From positions 1 through 34,107 of the forward strand of contig CAYPZT010000009.1 in assembly GCA_964415435.1 (NCBI GenBank): a stretch of 34,107 nucleotides of DNA, written 5' to 3'. Position numbers and translations under genes: made by a program. The notes beneath the pieces were generated by a model. The model did not search any database. It had not been told where the DNA came from and was given only the letters and a program-made list of their open reading frames with translations. Positions 7,774-15,071 of this stretch are shown here, piece after piece (within the stretch, counting starts at the first letter, position 1; every line of letters begins with the position of its first letter). This DNA is from CAYPZT01 sp964415435. GTDB taxonomy: Bacteria; Patescibacteriota; Microgenomatia; UBA1406; GWC2-37-13.

Positions 7774-8046
7774 ATGACAAAAGCAGATCTAGTCGCGCAG
7801 GTCGCGAAAAAAGCAGGCCTCACATCAAAAGCAGCCAAAGATGCTGTAAATACCATCTTCACCACAATGGCAGATGCGATGAAAAGAGGAGAAAAAATCG
7901 TTGTTACCGGTTTCGGTACCTTTATGGTCCGAAAAAGAGCTTCTCGAAAAGGAAGAAATCCACAAACCGGAGCAGAGATTCAGATCCCTGCAACCAAGAC
8001 ACCTGGCTTCACCGCCGGAAAGAGTCTGAAAAGAATGGTAAAGTAA
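7774..8046 (+). CDS. hup: HU-family DNA-binding protein
   Basis: A 90-residue nucleoid protein of the HU/IHF family. It begins MTKADLVAQVAKKAGLT, has the central VVTGFGTFMVRKRASRKGRNPQTG arm region with the RNPQTG signature, and ends in the PGFTAGKSLKRMVK tail. The start at 7774 is favoured over an in-frame TTG at 7678 because it gives the canonical HU N-terminus and is preceded by a strong AAAGGGGGTGA ribosome-binding site (7757-7767). Promoter, SD and terminator are all strong, which fits an abundant protein. HU versus IHF cannot be separated here. Confidence 0.95.
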   Translation: MTKADLVAQVAKKAGLTSKAAKDAVNTIFTTMADAMKRGEKIVVTGFGTFMVRKRASRKGRNPQTGAEIQIPATKTPGFTAGKSLKRMVK

Positions 8047-8055
8047 TTGTTATAG

Positions 8056-8101
8056 CAATCCCATCGGGTGCCAAACGGTGCCCGGTGGATTGTTTTCTCT
8101 T
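8056..8101 (+). terminator. Rho-independent terminator of HU
   Basis: Outer stem CAATCC/GGATTG (6 bp), a one-base bulge, inner stem ATCGGGTGCC/GGTGCCCGGT (10 bp with three G:U pairs), loop AAAC, then TTTTCTCTT. It is the strongest terminator in the window. Its last stem bases and T-run overlap the -35 region of the next gene. Confidence 0.85.
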
Positions 8102-8118
8102 AAGACTTCCTGTATAAT
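8090..8118 (+). promoter_or_regulatory. Promoter of the DUF5667 gene, predicted leaderless
   Basis: TATAAT at 8113-8118, a 17-nt spacer and TTGTTT at 8090-8095. The -10 ends 8 nt before the ATG at 8127, and no SD sequence is present. Confidence 0.55.
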
Positions 8119-8126
8119 CAGAGACA

Positions 8127-8660
8127 ATGAGAAAAATTGTCACAACGCTCTTTTGCGTTATTTTCTTCTTTTCGTTGATGATGCCTGCATCCCAAAACGT
8201 GTACGCACTTACTCTAACTCAGGAACAGATTATTTATAATCTTCCCTATCCCGGCATTCTTCCTGACCATCCCCTATATTTTGTAAAAATTATCCGAGAC
8301 CGAGCTCTAGAACTTGGAACACGTGACCCGATGAAAAAAGCCGAGCTTTATTTTCTTTTATCGGATAAAAGAGTTGCAATGGCTATTGCATTAGCGGACA
8401 AGGGTAAAGATACTATAGCGGTAAGCACTTTCTCGAAAGGTGAAAAGTACTTCCTGAAGATCCCCGAACTTATCATCACTTCCAAAAAACAAGGTGTCGG
8501 TCCTCCCATAGGCTTTGTTGATAAACTAAAGCAAAGCAACACTAAACATCGTGAGGTTGCAGAAACACTTCTCAAGAAACTTCCTGCGGGACAGATAGAA
8601 GCGATGAACGAGATCATTATGATGAATGATCAAGTCCGTAAAGAGCTCGAAAAGCTATAA
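8127..8660 (+). CDS. Exported DUF5667-type protein
   Basis: A 177-residue protein with an N-terminal signal peptide (basic MRK, hydrophobic 5-20, likely cleavage near residues 27-30). Just after it comes the segment LPYPGILPDHPLYFVKIIRDR (residues 39-59), the hallmark of DUF5667, a domain common in CPR and other exported bacterial proteins of unknown function. The rest is helical and charged with no cysteines or catalytic motif. The helical DHPLY-F-x-K architecture suggests an extracytoplasmic helical bundle. It overlaps the end of the convergent O-antigen-ligase gene by 6 bp. No function is assigned. Confidence 0.75.
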   Translation: MRKIVTTLFCVIFFFSLMMPASQNVYALTLTQEQIIYNLPYPGILPDHPLYFVKIIRDRALELGTRDPMKKAELYFLLSDKRVAMAIALADKGKDTIAVSTFSKGEKYFLKIPELIITSKKQGVGPPIGFVDKLKQSNTKHREVAETLLKKLPAGQIEAMNEIIMMNDQVRKELEKL

Positions 8661-9863
8661 AAGTAGTCCAAATAAAACGCCCAACAACATCGAGTTCTGC
8701 TTTAGAGTAATCCAGTAGTGATCGAATCCTCCCGTGATGAGTACTGCGGCAGCTACATAAGGAGCAGCCTTAAGAACTTTTTTTATAAATGGCAAGGCGG
8801 CAATTATCATTGTGACGACTCCTACAGTTCCAAGCTCGGTCAGTAGGAGTAGATAAATAGAATGAACAGGTTGATTCAGGCTGTCTAAAAACGGAGTCGG
8901 GAAGCGCGCGGCAGACAAGGGATAGTTACCAAGCCCCACTCCGAGTACGGGGTGTTGCGTAAATATCCGGATGGACTGGACTATGAGTTCAGCCCGCTTT
9001 GCGAGTGTCCGCGGGTCGGTCTGAGCGACTGCAATGATAACGAAAAGAACAGTCAGTCCCGCAATGCGGGCAAACTTACAGAGGTTACAGGTAAGAGTCC
9101 TGTTTTTAAGAAGGTATACGGCCGATAAAACAACGAGAGTGGCAAACGCAGCTTTTGAAAAAGACAGGAAAACGAGAAGCGACGAGATAAATAGTACGGC
9201 GTATTTTGTGTACCGCGAATTGCGGAATAGGTTGCCCGTTAAAACGAACACATAGACCAGAAGATAAAATCCCGCAAGTGAGTTGGGGTGGGAAAACGTA
9301 CCATATGGCCTCAGTATTTCCTGTCCCCAGAGGCTAGCCTTGGCTATGCCGGGAGTTGAAAGAGTAAAGTAACGCTCGCCGGCAAAATAAAATACACCCT
9401 GCAGCGATCCTAGCGTTATCATTTGAGAAACAGCCAGTATAGTCTCAAAGAGCCCGCCTGCAAGAAAAGCGAAGAGGATGGTCCGCGAAGGAAGATCCGT
9501 TTGCTTATATATATGGTAAAGCGCAAGGATCATAAAGAGCCTGACCGAGGTATATATGGAAAGTTGTGGGACAAGGGAAAAACAGGCGTTTATGGAAAGC
9601 AGTGCAAAAAGGAGAACTGTTCTTTTGTTCCCAAAATTTTTAATAAGAAGAGGTACATGAAAAAGAATAATTGCAGCGGCAACGATATCGATAAGATAGA
9701 GCGAGGGTGCAAGATAGTCTACGCGTACACCCGAGACGTACGAGAAGGACTGAAAAAAATAGGTACCTACCTGAAACGGTAAGATGCAAATAAAAAGAAG
9801 CAGGAGAAAGCGGGTAAACATCTGAAAAAACGAGTATTTTTGCGCCTTGGTAACGATCTTCAT
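8655..9863 (-). CDS. O-antigen ligase/polymerase-like membrane protein (Wzy_C type)
   Basis: A 402-residue polytopic protein with roughly 10-12 membrane helices. It has the Wzy_C-type features: PYGTFSHPNSLAGFYLL in a periplasm-facing loop, and the large loop ending HPVLGVGLGNYPLSAARFPTP with the catalytic-type His in NQPVHSIYLLLLTELG. Family members join or polymerise lipid-linked glycans at the outer face of the membrane. With manA and the DPPR-like transferase nearby, a role in surface polysaccharide is likely; the acceptor is unknown, and lipid A genes are not in the window. The start at 9863 is supported by TACAAT 7 nt upstream. Confidence 0.78.
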   Translation of the reverse strand: MKIVTKAQKYSFFQMFTRFLLLLFICILPFQVGTYFFQSFSYVSGVRVDYLAPSLYLIDIVAAAIILFHVPLLIKNFGNKRTVLLFALLSINACFSLVPQLSIYTSVRLFMILALYHIYKQTDLPSRTILFAFLAGGLFETILAVSQMITLGSLQGVFYFAGERYFTLSTPGIAKASLWGQEILRPYGTFSHPNSLAGFYLLVYVFVLTGNLFRNSRYTKYAVLFISSLLVFLSFSKAAFATLVVLSAVYLLKNRTLTCNLCKFARIAGLTVLFVIIAVAQTDPRTLAKRAELIVQSIRIFTQHPVLGVGLGNYPLSAARFPTPFLDSLNQPVHSIYLLLLTELGTVGVVTMIIAALPFIKKVLKAAPYVAAAVLITGGFDHYWITLKQNSMLLGVLFGLLL

Positions 9864-9870
9864 GGCATAT

Positions 9871-9876
9871 ATTGTA
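9871..9876 (-). promoter_or_regulatory. -10 box of the O-antigen-ligase-like gene, predicted leaderless
   Basis: On the minus strand TACAAT ends 7 nt before the ATG at 9861-9863. It lies in the 34-bp divergent gap shared with nfeD. No SD sequence is seen. Confidence 0.5.
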
Positions 9877-9891
9877 GCTCATTTAAAGTGG

Positions 9892-9897
9892 TAGAAT
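9892..9897 (+). promoter_or_regulatory. -10 box of the nfeD operon
   Basis: TAGAAT directly abuts the ATG at 9898, which would be upstream of any transcription start it specifies. The next in-frame start, GTG at 9904, lies 6 nt after the box, the spacing seen at the leaderless genes of this window, so GTG 9904 may be the true start. Confidence 0.35.
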
Positions 9898-10338
9898 ATG
9901 TTCGTGGAACAAACCGGACTTTCAATGATTCTTGTTGTGATCGGAATAGCCGCTATTATAGTGGAAATCATCGTCGGAGCAGCAACAGGGTTCGATCTTT
10001 TTCTACTTGGGCTTATTTTTATTGGTGGCGGTCTTGTGGGTAGGGTTGCTCAGTCAAATCTCTATGCCTTTGCCGTGATTTTTATCTTGTCCGTATTTTA
10101 CATCGCAATCGGACGAAGATTAGTGCAAAGCAGGCTGTCTTTTACAGGTCAGAAAAGCGGAACCGATAACCTGGTAGGTAAAAAGGCACGAGTCATAAAA
10201 AAGATTCAAACAGGAAAAGCGGGACAAGTCAAAATAGAAGGCGAAATTTGGCGGGCAGCTGCGGACAATAATATTGACGTTGGAAGAACGGTTGTGATAC
10301 AATCGGTAAGCGGTGTGACATTGAAAGTAAAAGCATGA
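9898..10338 (+). CDS. NfeD-family membrane protein
   Basis: A short-form NfeD protein of 146 residues: hydrophobic helices at about 7-33, 35-50 and 54-74, then a C-terminal OB-fold domain (about 88-146) with GKKARVIKKIQTGKAGQVKIEGEIWRA, the typical G-x-V-x-I-x-G-E-x-W pattern. Partner of SPFH/stomatin proteins in membrane microdomains; the protease domain of long NfeD is absent. Its stop overlaps the SPFH start by 4 bp (ATGA), so the two are translationally coupled. The start could be GTG 9904 instead (see the -10 box at 9892). Confidence 0.88.
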   Translation: MFVEQTGLSMILVVIGIAAIIVEIIVGAATGFDLFLLGLIFIGGGLVGRVAQSNLYAFAVIFILSVFYIAIGRRLVQSRLSFTGQKSGTDNLVGKKARVIKKIQTGKAGQVKIEGEIWRAAADNNIDVGRTVVIQSVSGVTLKVKA

Positions 10339-11201
10339 GCATAATTTTTATATTTCTCGCAGTTCTCGGTATCATTACTCTCCTTTTTTCGGTAAAAATC
10401 ATTAATCAATACGAAAAGGGTGTTGTGCTTCGGCTCGGTAAGTTCAAATCTTTGGCAGAGCCGGGGCTGAATGTGATTCTCCCCTACATCGAAACCCTCA
10501 TTAAAATTGACATGCGTGAAAGAGTTATTAACGTCGAGCCGCAAAAGGTTATTACTAAAGATAACGTAAGTGTGACGGTTGATGCGGTGATTTATTATAA
10601 AGTCGTAGATCCCTTTAAGGCGGAGTTTGAGGTAGAGGATTTTGATACTGCTGCAACAACACTTGCTCAGACAAATCTTCGTAATGTGGTAGGCGACAAG
10701 ACGCTAGATGAAACTCTTACTGCCCGTGATGTAATAAACACCTCGCTTAGGGAGGTCCTTGATGAGGCAACGCACGGATGGGGTGTAAAAGTAACCCGTG
10801 TCGAGGTGCAAAAAATTGATCCGCCGCCTGAAATTACAGAAGCAATGAGTCTGCAGATGCGGGCTGAGCGCGAGAAACGAGCGACCATCTTGCAGGCAGA
10901 GGGAGTCAAGCAAAGTCAGGTTCTTGAAGCAGATGGTCGGAAGGCGGCCGAGATATTGAAGGCAGAAGGTGACGCTAAGGCACGGATTCTTCGCGCGAAT
11001 GCAGACGCAGAAGCTATCCAAAAAGTTGCTGAATCGGCAAATAAATATTTCGATGAAAAGGCGCAGACATGGAGGCGGATGGAAGTCGCGCAGACTGTGC
11101 TTGGCGAAAATGCGAAGTTTATACTTCCAACAACAGGTGAACTTGTAAATGTGTTAAATTTAGAAGGGGACACTAAATTTACTCCCCTCAAAAAAAAGTA
11201 A
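10335..11201 (+). CDS. SPFH/Band 7 protein, slipin (stomatin-like)
   Basis: A 288-residue membrane-anchored scaffold. Residues 1-21 form the membrane hairpin or helix, followed by YEKGVVLRLGKF (27-38) and the Band 7 domain with MRERVINVEPQKVITKDNVSVTVDAVIYYKV-type strands. Then come NLRNVVGDKTLDETL and a long Ala/Glu/Lys-rich coiled coil (about 175-245) with repeated EADGRKAAEILKAEGDAKA units. Slipins form rings that organise membrane domains with NfeD, which is encoded directly upstream with a 4-bp overlap. The third operon gene starts 1 nt after this stop, so its product is a candidate client. Confidence 0.93.
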   Translation: MSIIFIFLAVLGIITLLFSVKIINQYEKGVVLRLGKFKSLAEPGLNVILPYIETLIKIDMRERVINVEPQKVITKDNVSVTVDAVIYYKVVDPFKAEFEVEDFDTAATTLAQTNLRNVVGDKTLDETLTARDVINTSLREVLDEATHGWGVKVTRVEVQKIDPPPEITEAMSLQMRAEREKRATILQAEGVKQSQVLEADGRKAAEILKAEGDAKARILRANADAEAIQKVAESANKYFDEKAQTWRRMEVAQTVLGENAKFILPTTGELVNVLNLEGDTKFTPLKKK

Positions 11202-11202
11202 T

Positions 11203-12558
11203 ATGAAAAGTTTTCCACCGGTCAAATCAGTATTTCTCGATGCATGGGTACTCTTTAAGAAAAGCGCTCTATCGCTTTTCTTTCTTTCGCTTTTCACCCT
11301 GGCGCTTTACGTACTTTTCTTTATCGTTGGAGGAGTAGGCGCCTTAATGATTGCAGGCGGGAGCGGAGTCTTCAAAATGTTAAGTGGTGGAGCGCCTGAT
11401 CTTCAATCATTTCTTTCGGTACCTTTCCTGACCTTTCTCGGAGTGTACGGAGTCGCGTTTGTGATACTTTCCACGGTCATAGGCATCGCTATAAAAGCAG
11501 CCATGATCCTGTTTATCGCAGAAGCAGAAAGATCGGAACCCTTTGGAGCCGTGGTGAAACGGGGTTTCGGCTTCGTAGGCGCCATCTTTTTGGTCGAATT
11601 TCTGGTTTTCCTTCTGAATGTGGGCGCATTTTTCTTTTTCTTTATTCCGCTTATACTCTTCGCAATACTGCTATCGTTTGTTACGTATGAAGTCGTTCTG
11701 AACAATAAAAGAGGTGCAGAGGCTCTTCGAAGCAGTGTGCAGATAGTAAGCCAGAATTTTATAGACATTCTTGTCCGTTCAGTGCTTTTTTTCCTCATGT
11801 ATCTTGCCTTGGCATTCCTCCTCCCCAGTCTCCTTAGACGCATTGATCCCGATGCAGGGGCACTGGTAGGCGGGCTTTCGTTTGTCGTAAATACATTCCT
11901 CGGCTGGTATAGTCTTGCGTTCTCGATCAGCCTTTATAAGCAGGCACGCGAATGCACCGATGTGGAAAAAAAGTCAAATATCGCCTGGATGGTTATCGTA
12001 TCAGTCTTGGGATGGGTCATATTAGCACTCATACTTATAGGTGTAGGGAGACTCGTAATGAGTCCCGCATTCCAAAAAAATGTACAGCAATATCTCGAAC
12101 AGAGGATGACCGAGCCGACAAACAAGGGAACCGGTCAAGCGCTTACACAGGTGCAGGCGGATAATTTGGCATACGCTACATTTCTTGCCGCAAACGCCTA
12201 TCGCCAACAAAAGGGATATACAGCCTTAGAAGAGGACGGCACGCTATGCGCATACGCACAAAGAAGATTGGAGCAGCTCGAAACATTCGGCAGGTATGAC
12301 GACAGGAAAGGATTCTATGAAGACATCAATAATGCCGAGGTGGTAGACGCATATTTTCCCGATTACGTAGCCGCGAATGAAGGAGTATGGAGCAATCCCG
12401 ACACCGCAAGCGACCCAGAAGTCATCGTAAGTAAGTGGACGACGGGATCGTTTGGCGAAGCCGAGAGCTCGATTTTGGCAAACCCCGATTACAGTAACGT
12501 GTGTTTCCGCGCCACTCCGAACTGGTTAGTGCTCATCGGTGCTACAAAAAAGGAATAA
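11203..12558 (+). CDS. Polytopic membrane protein fused to a C-terminal CAP (SCP/PR1-like) domain
   Basis: A 451-residue protein. Residues 18-245 hold about five or six membrane helices resembling the GPDPase_memb/DUF975-type membrane domain, with the cytosolic-type segment NNKRGAEALRSSVQIVSQNFIDILVRS. A further helix (262-285) leads to an exposed domain, about 318-448. The pattern NAYRQQKGYTALEEDGTLCAYAQRRLEQL followed by ANEGVWSN and WLVLIGATKK matches the bacterial YkwD-like CAP fold. The two cysteines, C349 and C434, could form a disulfide. The usual CAP histidines are not obvious, so binding rather than catalysis is likely. It is third in the nfeD-slipin operon. CAP assignment is by pattern only. 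Confidence 0.65.
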   Translation: MKSFPPVKSVFLDAWVLFKKSALSLFFLSLFTLALYVLFFIVGGVGALMIAGGSGVFKMLSGGAPDLQSFLSVPFLTFLGVYGVAFVILSTVIGIAIKAAMILFIAEAERSEPFGAVVKRGFGFVGAIFLVEFLVFLLNVGAFFFFFIPLILFAILLSFVTYEVVLNNKRGAEALRSSVQIVSQNFIDILVRSVLFFLMYLALAFLLPSLLRRIDPDAGALVGGLSFVVNTFLGWYSLAFSISLYKQARECTDVEKKSNIAWMVIVSVLGWVILALILIGVGRLVMSPAFQKNVQQYLEQRMTEPTNKGTGQALTQVQADNLAYATFLAANAYRQQKGYTALEEDGTLCAYAQRRLEQLETFGRYDDRKGFYEDINNAEVVDAYFPDYVAANEGVWSNPDTASDPEVIVSKWTTGSFGEAESSILANPDYSNVCFRATPNWLVLIGATKKE

Positions 12559-12591
12559 CCAACTCGTTCTTTCTTAAAAACCTTCTTCTGC

Positions 12592-12597
12592 TACAAT
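12592..12597 (+). promoter_or_regulatory. -10 box of smpB-ssrA, predicted leaderless
   Basis: TACAAT ends 6 nt before the smpB ATG, preceded by a T-rich stretch with TTCTTT-like -35 candidates. No SD sequence. Confidence 0.5.
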
Positions 12598-12603
12598 AGT
12601 TTC

Positions 12604-13059
12604 ATGAAAATCGTGAACAGGCGGTATAACCGTGAATATGAACTGATCGAGTCCTACGAGGCTGGCATAATGCTGACGGGGGCGGAGGTAAAAGCTGTCC
12701 GCAACAATAATCTTCAGCTTGAGGACTCATTCGTACGGCTTATGGAAGGCGGGCTGTACCTGATAAACGCAGAGATTCCCATCTATAAGTACGCCCGTCC
12801 GGCAGGCTATGACAGCCGTCATATGCGTAAACTTCTCCTTCATAAAAAGGAAATACTGAAGCTGCAGACGAAGCTTGCGGGGAGCTCTAGATTGACCATA
12901 GCACCCGTTTCATGTTATAATAAGGGCAACCTTATCAAGCTTCAGATTGCCCTTTCCAAAGGAAGACGTGAACCAGAAAAAAAGAAGTATGACAAGGCTC
13001 GTGATGTGGCGCGACAGCAAAAACGAGAAGCAAAGGAGTATATGAAGGTAGATAGATAA
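12604..13059 (+). CDS. smpB: SsrA-binding protein SmpB
   Basis: The 151-residue RNA-binding partner of tmRNA in ribosome rescue. Landmarks: NRRYNREYELIESYEAGIMLTGAEVKAVR (residues 5-33, with the family's G-x-x-L-x-G-x-E-V-K-x-x-R pattern), EDSFVRLMEGGLYLINAEIPIYKYA, RKLLLHKKEI (115-type helix), and a basic tail rich in K/R that in other bacteria enters the mRNA channel. The stop is only 3 nt before the 5' end of ssrA, so RNA and protein partners are very likely co-transcribed and separated by RNA processing. Confidence 0.95.
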   Translation: MKIVNRRYNREYELIESYEAGIMLTGAEVKAVRNNNLQLEDSFVRLMEGGLYLINAEIPIYKYARPAGYDSRHMRKLLLHKKEILKLQTKLAGSSRLTIAPVSCYNKGNLIKLQIALSKGRREPEKKKYDKARDVARQQKREAKEYMKVDR

Positions 13060-13062
13060 ACA

Positions 13063-13466
13063 GGGGATGACAGGATTCGACGGGATATTCGCACTTTTAA
13101 AAATCGTCAGGGCCGACCTATCGGTTAAATGGAAAAAAATACATGATAAGGATTCATCTTTATCTGAGGCAGACGTTGCGTATCTCAATGCTGTAAAGGG
13201 CGGTTTCGCTCCACAGTTTGCATACGCAGCCTAACTCACTCTGTATAGATTTTCCTTGGTTCTATCTATATAAGGGATAAACCAATCAAGGTTAGGTCTT
13301 CTGAGGTTTCTGGTTGATCGGAAGATCGACTAAATCTTAACCGGCACTTTATAAAGGTTTGTTTATTTTCCTCGTATAAAGTAGAGCTAAAAATATTCTA
13401 ACCCTGACTAAAGATTTTTAATGAGTGTTATCTCGGACCCGGGTTCAAATCCCGGCATCTCCACCA
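13063..13466 (+). ncRNA. ssrA: Transfer-messenger RNA (tmRNA)
   Basis: A 404-nt RNA. The 5' end GGGGATG pairs with CATCTCC at 13456-13462, followed by discriminator A and encoded CCA (13464-13466). The 5' part carries the tmRNA signature GGATTCGACGGGAT, and the 3' part has a T-arm CCGGG-TTCAAAT-CCCGG. The tag frame ends at TAA 13232-13234 with the degron APQFAYAA. The frame is open upstream to an A-rich linker (13133-13141); resumption at GAT 13145 would give a 29-residue tag starting DKDSSLSEAD, while GCA at 13169 or GCG at 13178 would give 21 or 18 residues. The downstream region forms pseudoknot-like stems, e.g. CCTTGGTT pairing with AACCAATCAAGG. It is a one-piece, standard-order tmRNA. 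Confidence 0.95.
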
Positions 13467-13474
13467 ACTTCGTC

Positions 13475-13499
13475 GAGGTCGCGAAAAGACCTCCTTTTA
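13475..13499 (+). terminator. Terminator of smpB-ssrA
   Basis: Perfect 6-bp stem GAGGTC / GACCTC around a GCGAAAA loop, followed by CTTTTAG. It starts 8 nt after the tmRNA CCA end. Confidence 0.65.
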
Positions 13500-13527
13500 G
13501 ATAAAGATCAAGATACCGAAAAACAAC

Positions 13528-13576
13528 TTGACTTTATTTTCTGTCAGGTATACTATATCCCTAGTAGGGGGATATA
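13528..13576 (+). promoter_or_regulatory. Copper-operon promoter with CsoR-type operator
   Basis: TTGACT (13528-13533), a 17-nt spacer and TACTAT (13551-13556) form the promoter. Overlapping the -10 and the predicted start is an inverted repeat at 13554-13576: arms TATATCCC and GGGATATA separated by 7 bp (TAGTAGG). The C-run/G-run core is the type bound by CsoR/RcnR-family tetramers. The position fits direct occlusion of RNA polymerase when copper is low. Confidence 0.75.
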
Positions 13577-13581
13577 ACTAT

Positions 13582-13854
13582 ATGGCATTTCGACCAAAAA
13601 ATACAAAAGAGCGGACACTCCACCGCCTAAAAATCGTACAAGGACATCTTAAGAAAGTGGCTGAAATGGTTGAAGGCGACGTGTACTGTATCGACATTAT
13701 TCACCAGTCGCAGGCGATTCAGAAAGCATTGAAGGAAGTAGACAATCTTATTTTGGAAGATCATCTGAAAGGATGCGTTGCAGATGCTATGAAGCAGGGA
13801 AAGCGGGATGAGGCGGTTGCGGAAGTAATGAATGTCTTTAAGAAATCAGAATAG
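13582..13854 (+). CDS. csoR: CsoR-family copper-sensing repressor
   Basis: A 90-residue, all-helical repressor of the CsoR/RcnR family (DUF156). The Cu(I) ligand set is complete: Cys36 in DVYCIDII, His61 and Cys65 in DHLKGC, the same residue numbers as in M. tuberculosis CsoR. HRLKIVQGHLKKVAEM is the DNA-binding face. ATG 13582 is chosen because the in-frame TTG at 13528 is the -35 element of the promoter. It is the first gene of a four-gene copper operon (2 nt before the next gene) and its likely operator overlaps the promoter. Cu(I) binding should release it and derepress the operon. Confidence 0.93.
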   Translation: MAFRPKNTKERTLHRLKIVQGHLKKVAEMVEGDVYCIDIIHQSQAIQKALKEVDNLILEDHLKGCVADAMKQGKRDEAVAEVMNVFKKSE

Positions 13855-13856
13855 AT

Positions 13857-14861
13857 ATGGACTTGATTTCAATTTTTGTTACAGGACTTTTTGCGGGCGG
13901 TCTTACTTGTCTTGCAGTACAGGGCGGACTTCTGGCAAGTTCTATAGCCCATCAAGAGGAAGATAAGCTTAAGAAGCAGGCAGTGCATGCGAATCACTTC
14001 GTACCGGTTGCATCATTTCTCCTGGCTCGGCTTGTTGCCTATACAGTTGTAGGACTGCTCTTGGGGTCGCTCGGGTCCGCTGTTGAGCTTTCGCTGCAGC
14101 TGAGAGTAGCACTGCAGATTGCTGTCGCCATTTTTATGATCGGGACTGCACTTAATCTGCTCGAAATACATCCGATGTTCCGTTACTTTGTTATTCAGCC
14201 ACCCAAATTCTTGACCCGACTGGTACGAAATCAGTCTAAGAGTAAAAACGTCTTTGGTCCAGCGCTTCTTGGAGGTTTTACAATTTTCATTCCCTGTGGT
14301 GCAACCCAGGCAATGATGGCTTATGCCGTCTCAACTGCTTCACCTGTTGGAGGAGCAATCACCATGTTTTTATTCATTCTGGGAACATCCCCCCTATTTT
14401 TTATTCTTGGATACATCATGAAAAGGCTCAGTGGTTCGATAAGTATCTATTTCAACAAACTGGCAGCAGCCGCGATTTTTCTTATAGCACTTGTTAATCT
14501 AAACGGCGCGCTGTCCCTTGCGGGAAGCAATTACTCACTCGACGCTCTTTTATTCAGCAAACCGACAACTCAGACAGCAAGCACTGCCGTACAGGAGGGA
14601 ACTATCTTTTTCGGACCATTAGGATATGTCACGGAGCCGAAAAACATTACGGTAAGAGCAGGTTCCAAGGTAAGGCTTAACTTAGTCAACAAGGATGGAA
14701 CAGGCTGTATCCAGGCATTCGTCATTCCAAAGCTTGGTATACAGCGTGTCGTGCCGGTGGGAACCTCTGACAGTATCGAGTTTACAGCCCCGAATGAAGT
14801 GGGCCCAATGGTTGTTACGTGCAGTATGGGGATGTATCGGGATTATATCTATGTCAACTGA
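13857..14861 (+). CDS. UreH_2/DsbD-like membrane transporter fused to a cupredoxin domain
   Basis: A 334-residue protein. Residues 1-220 contain six or so membrane helices of the UreH_2 / cytochrome c biogenesis transmembrane type, with paired cysteine motifs GGLTCLAVQGGL (Cys18) and IPCGATQ (Cys147). A linker leads to a cupredoxin-like beta domain (about 245-334) with possible copper ligands Cys284 in GTGCIQAFVIP, Cys322 in VTCSMGMY and Met324 or Met326. Such fusions occur in copper loci and are thought to move or hold Cu across the membrane; the direction here is inference. It sits between csoR and the HMA gene, overlapping the latter by 11 bp. Confidence 0.8.
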   Translation: MDLISIFVTGLFAGGLTCLAVQGGLLASSIAHQEEDKLKKQAVHANHFVPVASFLLARLVAYTVVGLLLGSLGSAVELSLQLRVALQIAVAIFMIGTALNLLEIHPMFRYFVIQPPKFLTRLVRNQSKSKNVFGPALLGGFTIFIPCGATQAMMAYAVSTASPVGGAITMFLFILGTSPLFFILGYIMKRLSGSISIYFNKLAAAAIFLIALVNLNGALSLAGSNYSLDALLFSKPTTQTASTAVQEGTIFFGPLGYVTEPKNITVRAGSKVRLNLVNKDGTGCIQAFVIPKLGIQRVVPVGTSDSIEFTAPNEVGPMVVTCSMGMYRDYIYVN

Positions 14862-15069
14862 TTTTACCAGGATCGATTTCCGCCTCACGGGCATGCACTG
14901 TGCGAGTTGTGCTATCAATATTGATTTTGCCCTTGAAGATATGGACGGAGTTAAGGAAGCGTCCACCAACTACGCAAAAGAAATATCAACAGTCACCTTC
15001 GACCGCAAAAAACTAAAAAAGGAAGATCTGATTTCAGTCATAGAGAGTTTAGGATATAAGGCTAGATAA
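14851..15069 (+). CDS. Stand-alone HMA domain, CopZ-like copper chaperone
   Basis: A 72-residue ferredoxin-fold heavy-metal-associated domain with the metal loop GMHCASC (residues 14-20) and the closing VIESLGYKA. The ATG at 14851 overlaps the preceding gene's 3' end by 11 bp; a longer upstream frame would lie wholly within the cupredoxin coding region and is rejected. It probably delivers Cu(I) to CopA, whose own N-terminal HMA shares the same loop, and which starts 2 nt downstream. Confidence 0.9.
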   Translation: MSTDFTRIDFRLTGMHCASCAINIDFALEDMDGVKEASTNYAKEISTVTFDRKKLKKEDLISVIESLGYKAR

Positions 15070-15071
15070 TT

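Noticed and set aside
9423..9782. 119-residue plus-strand open frame inside the O-antigen-ligase gene
   Set aside because: It is an antisense shadow, very Lys/Arg-rich, with no family features and no promoter or RBS; the minus-strand frame has clear membrane helices and Wzy_C motifs.
11403..11843. 146-residue minus-strand open frame opposite the membrane-CAP gene
   Set aside because: It mirrors hydrophobic codons of the real gene; its composition is Arg/Lys/Thr-rich and patternless.
13436..13466. A separate tRNA gene at the CCA end
   Set aside because: The T-arm and acceptor strand pair with the GGGGATG end 390 nt upstream and there is no anticodon arm; it is the 3' half of tmRNA.
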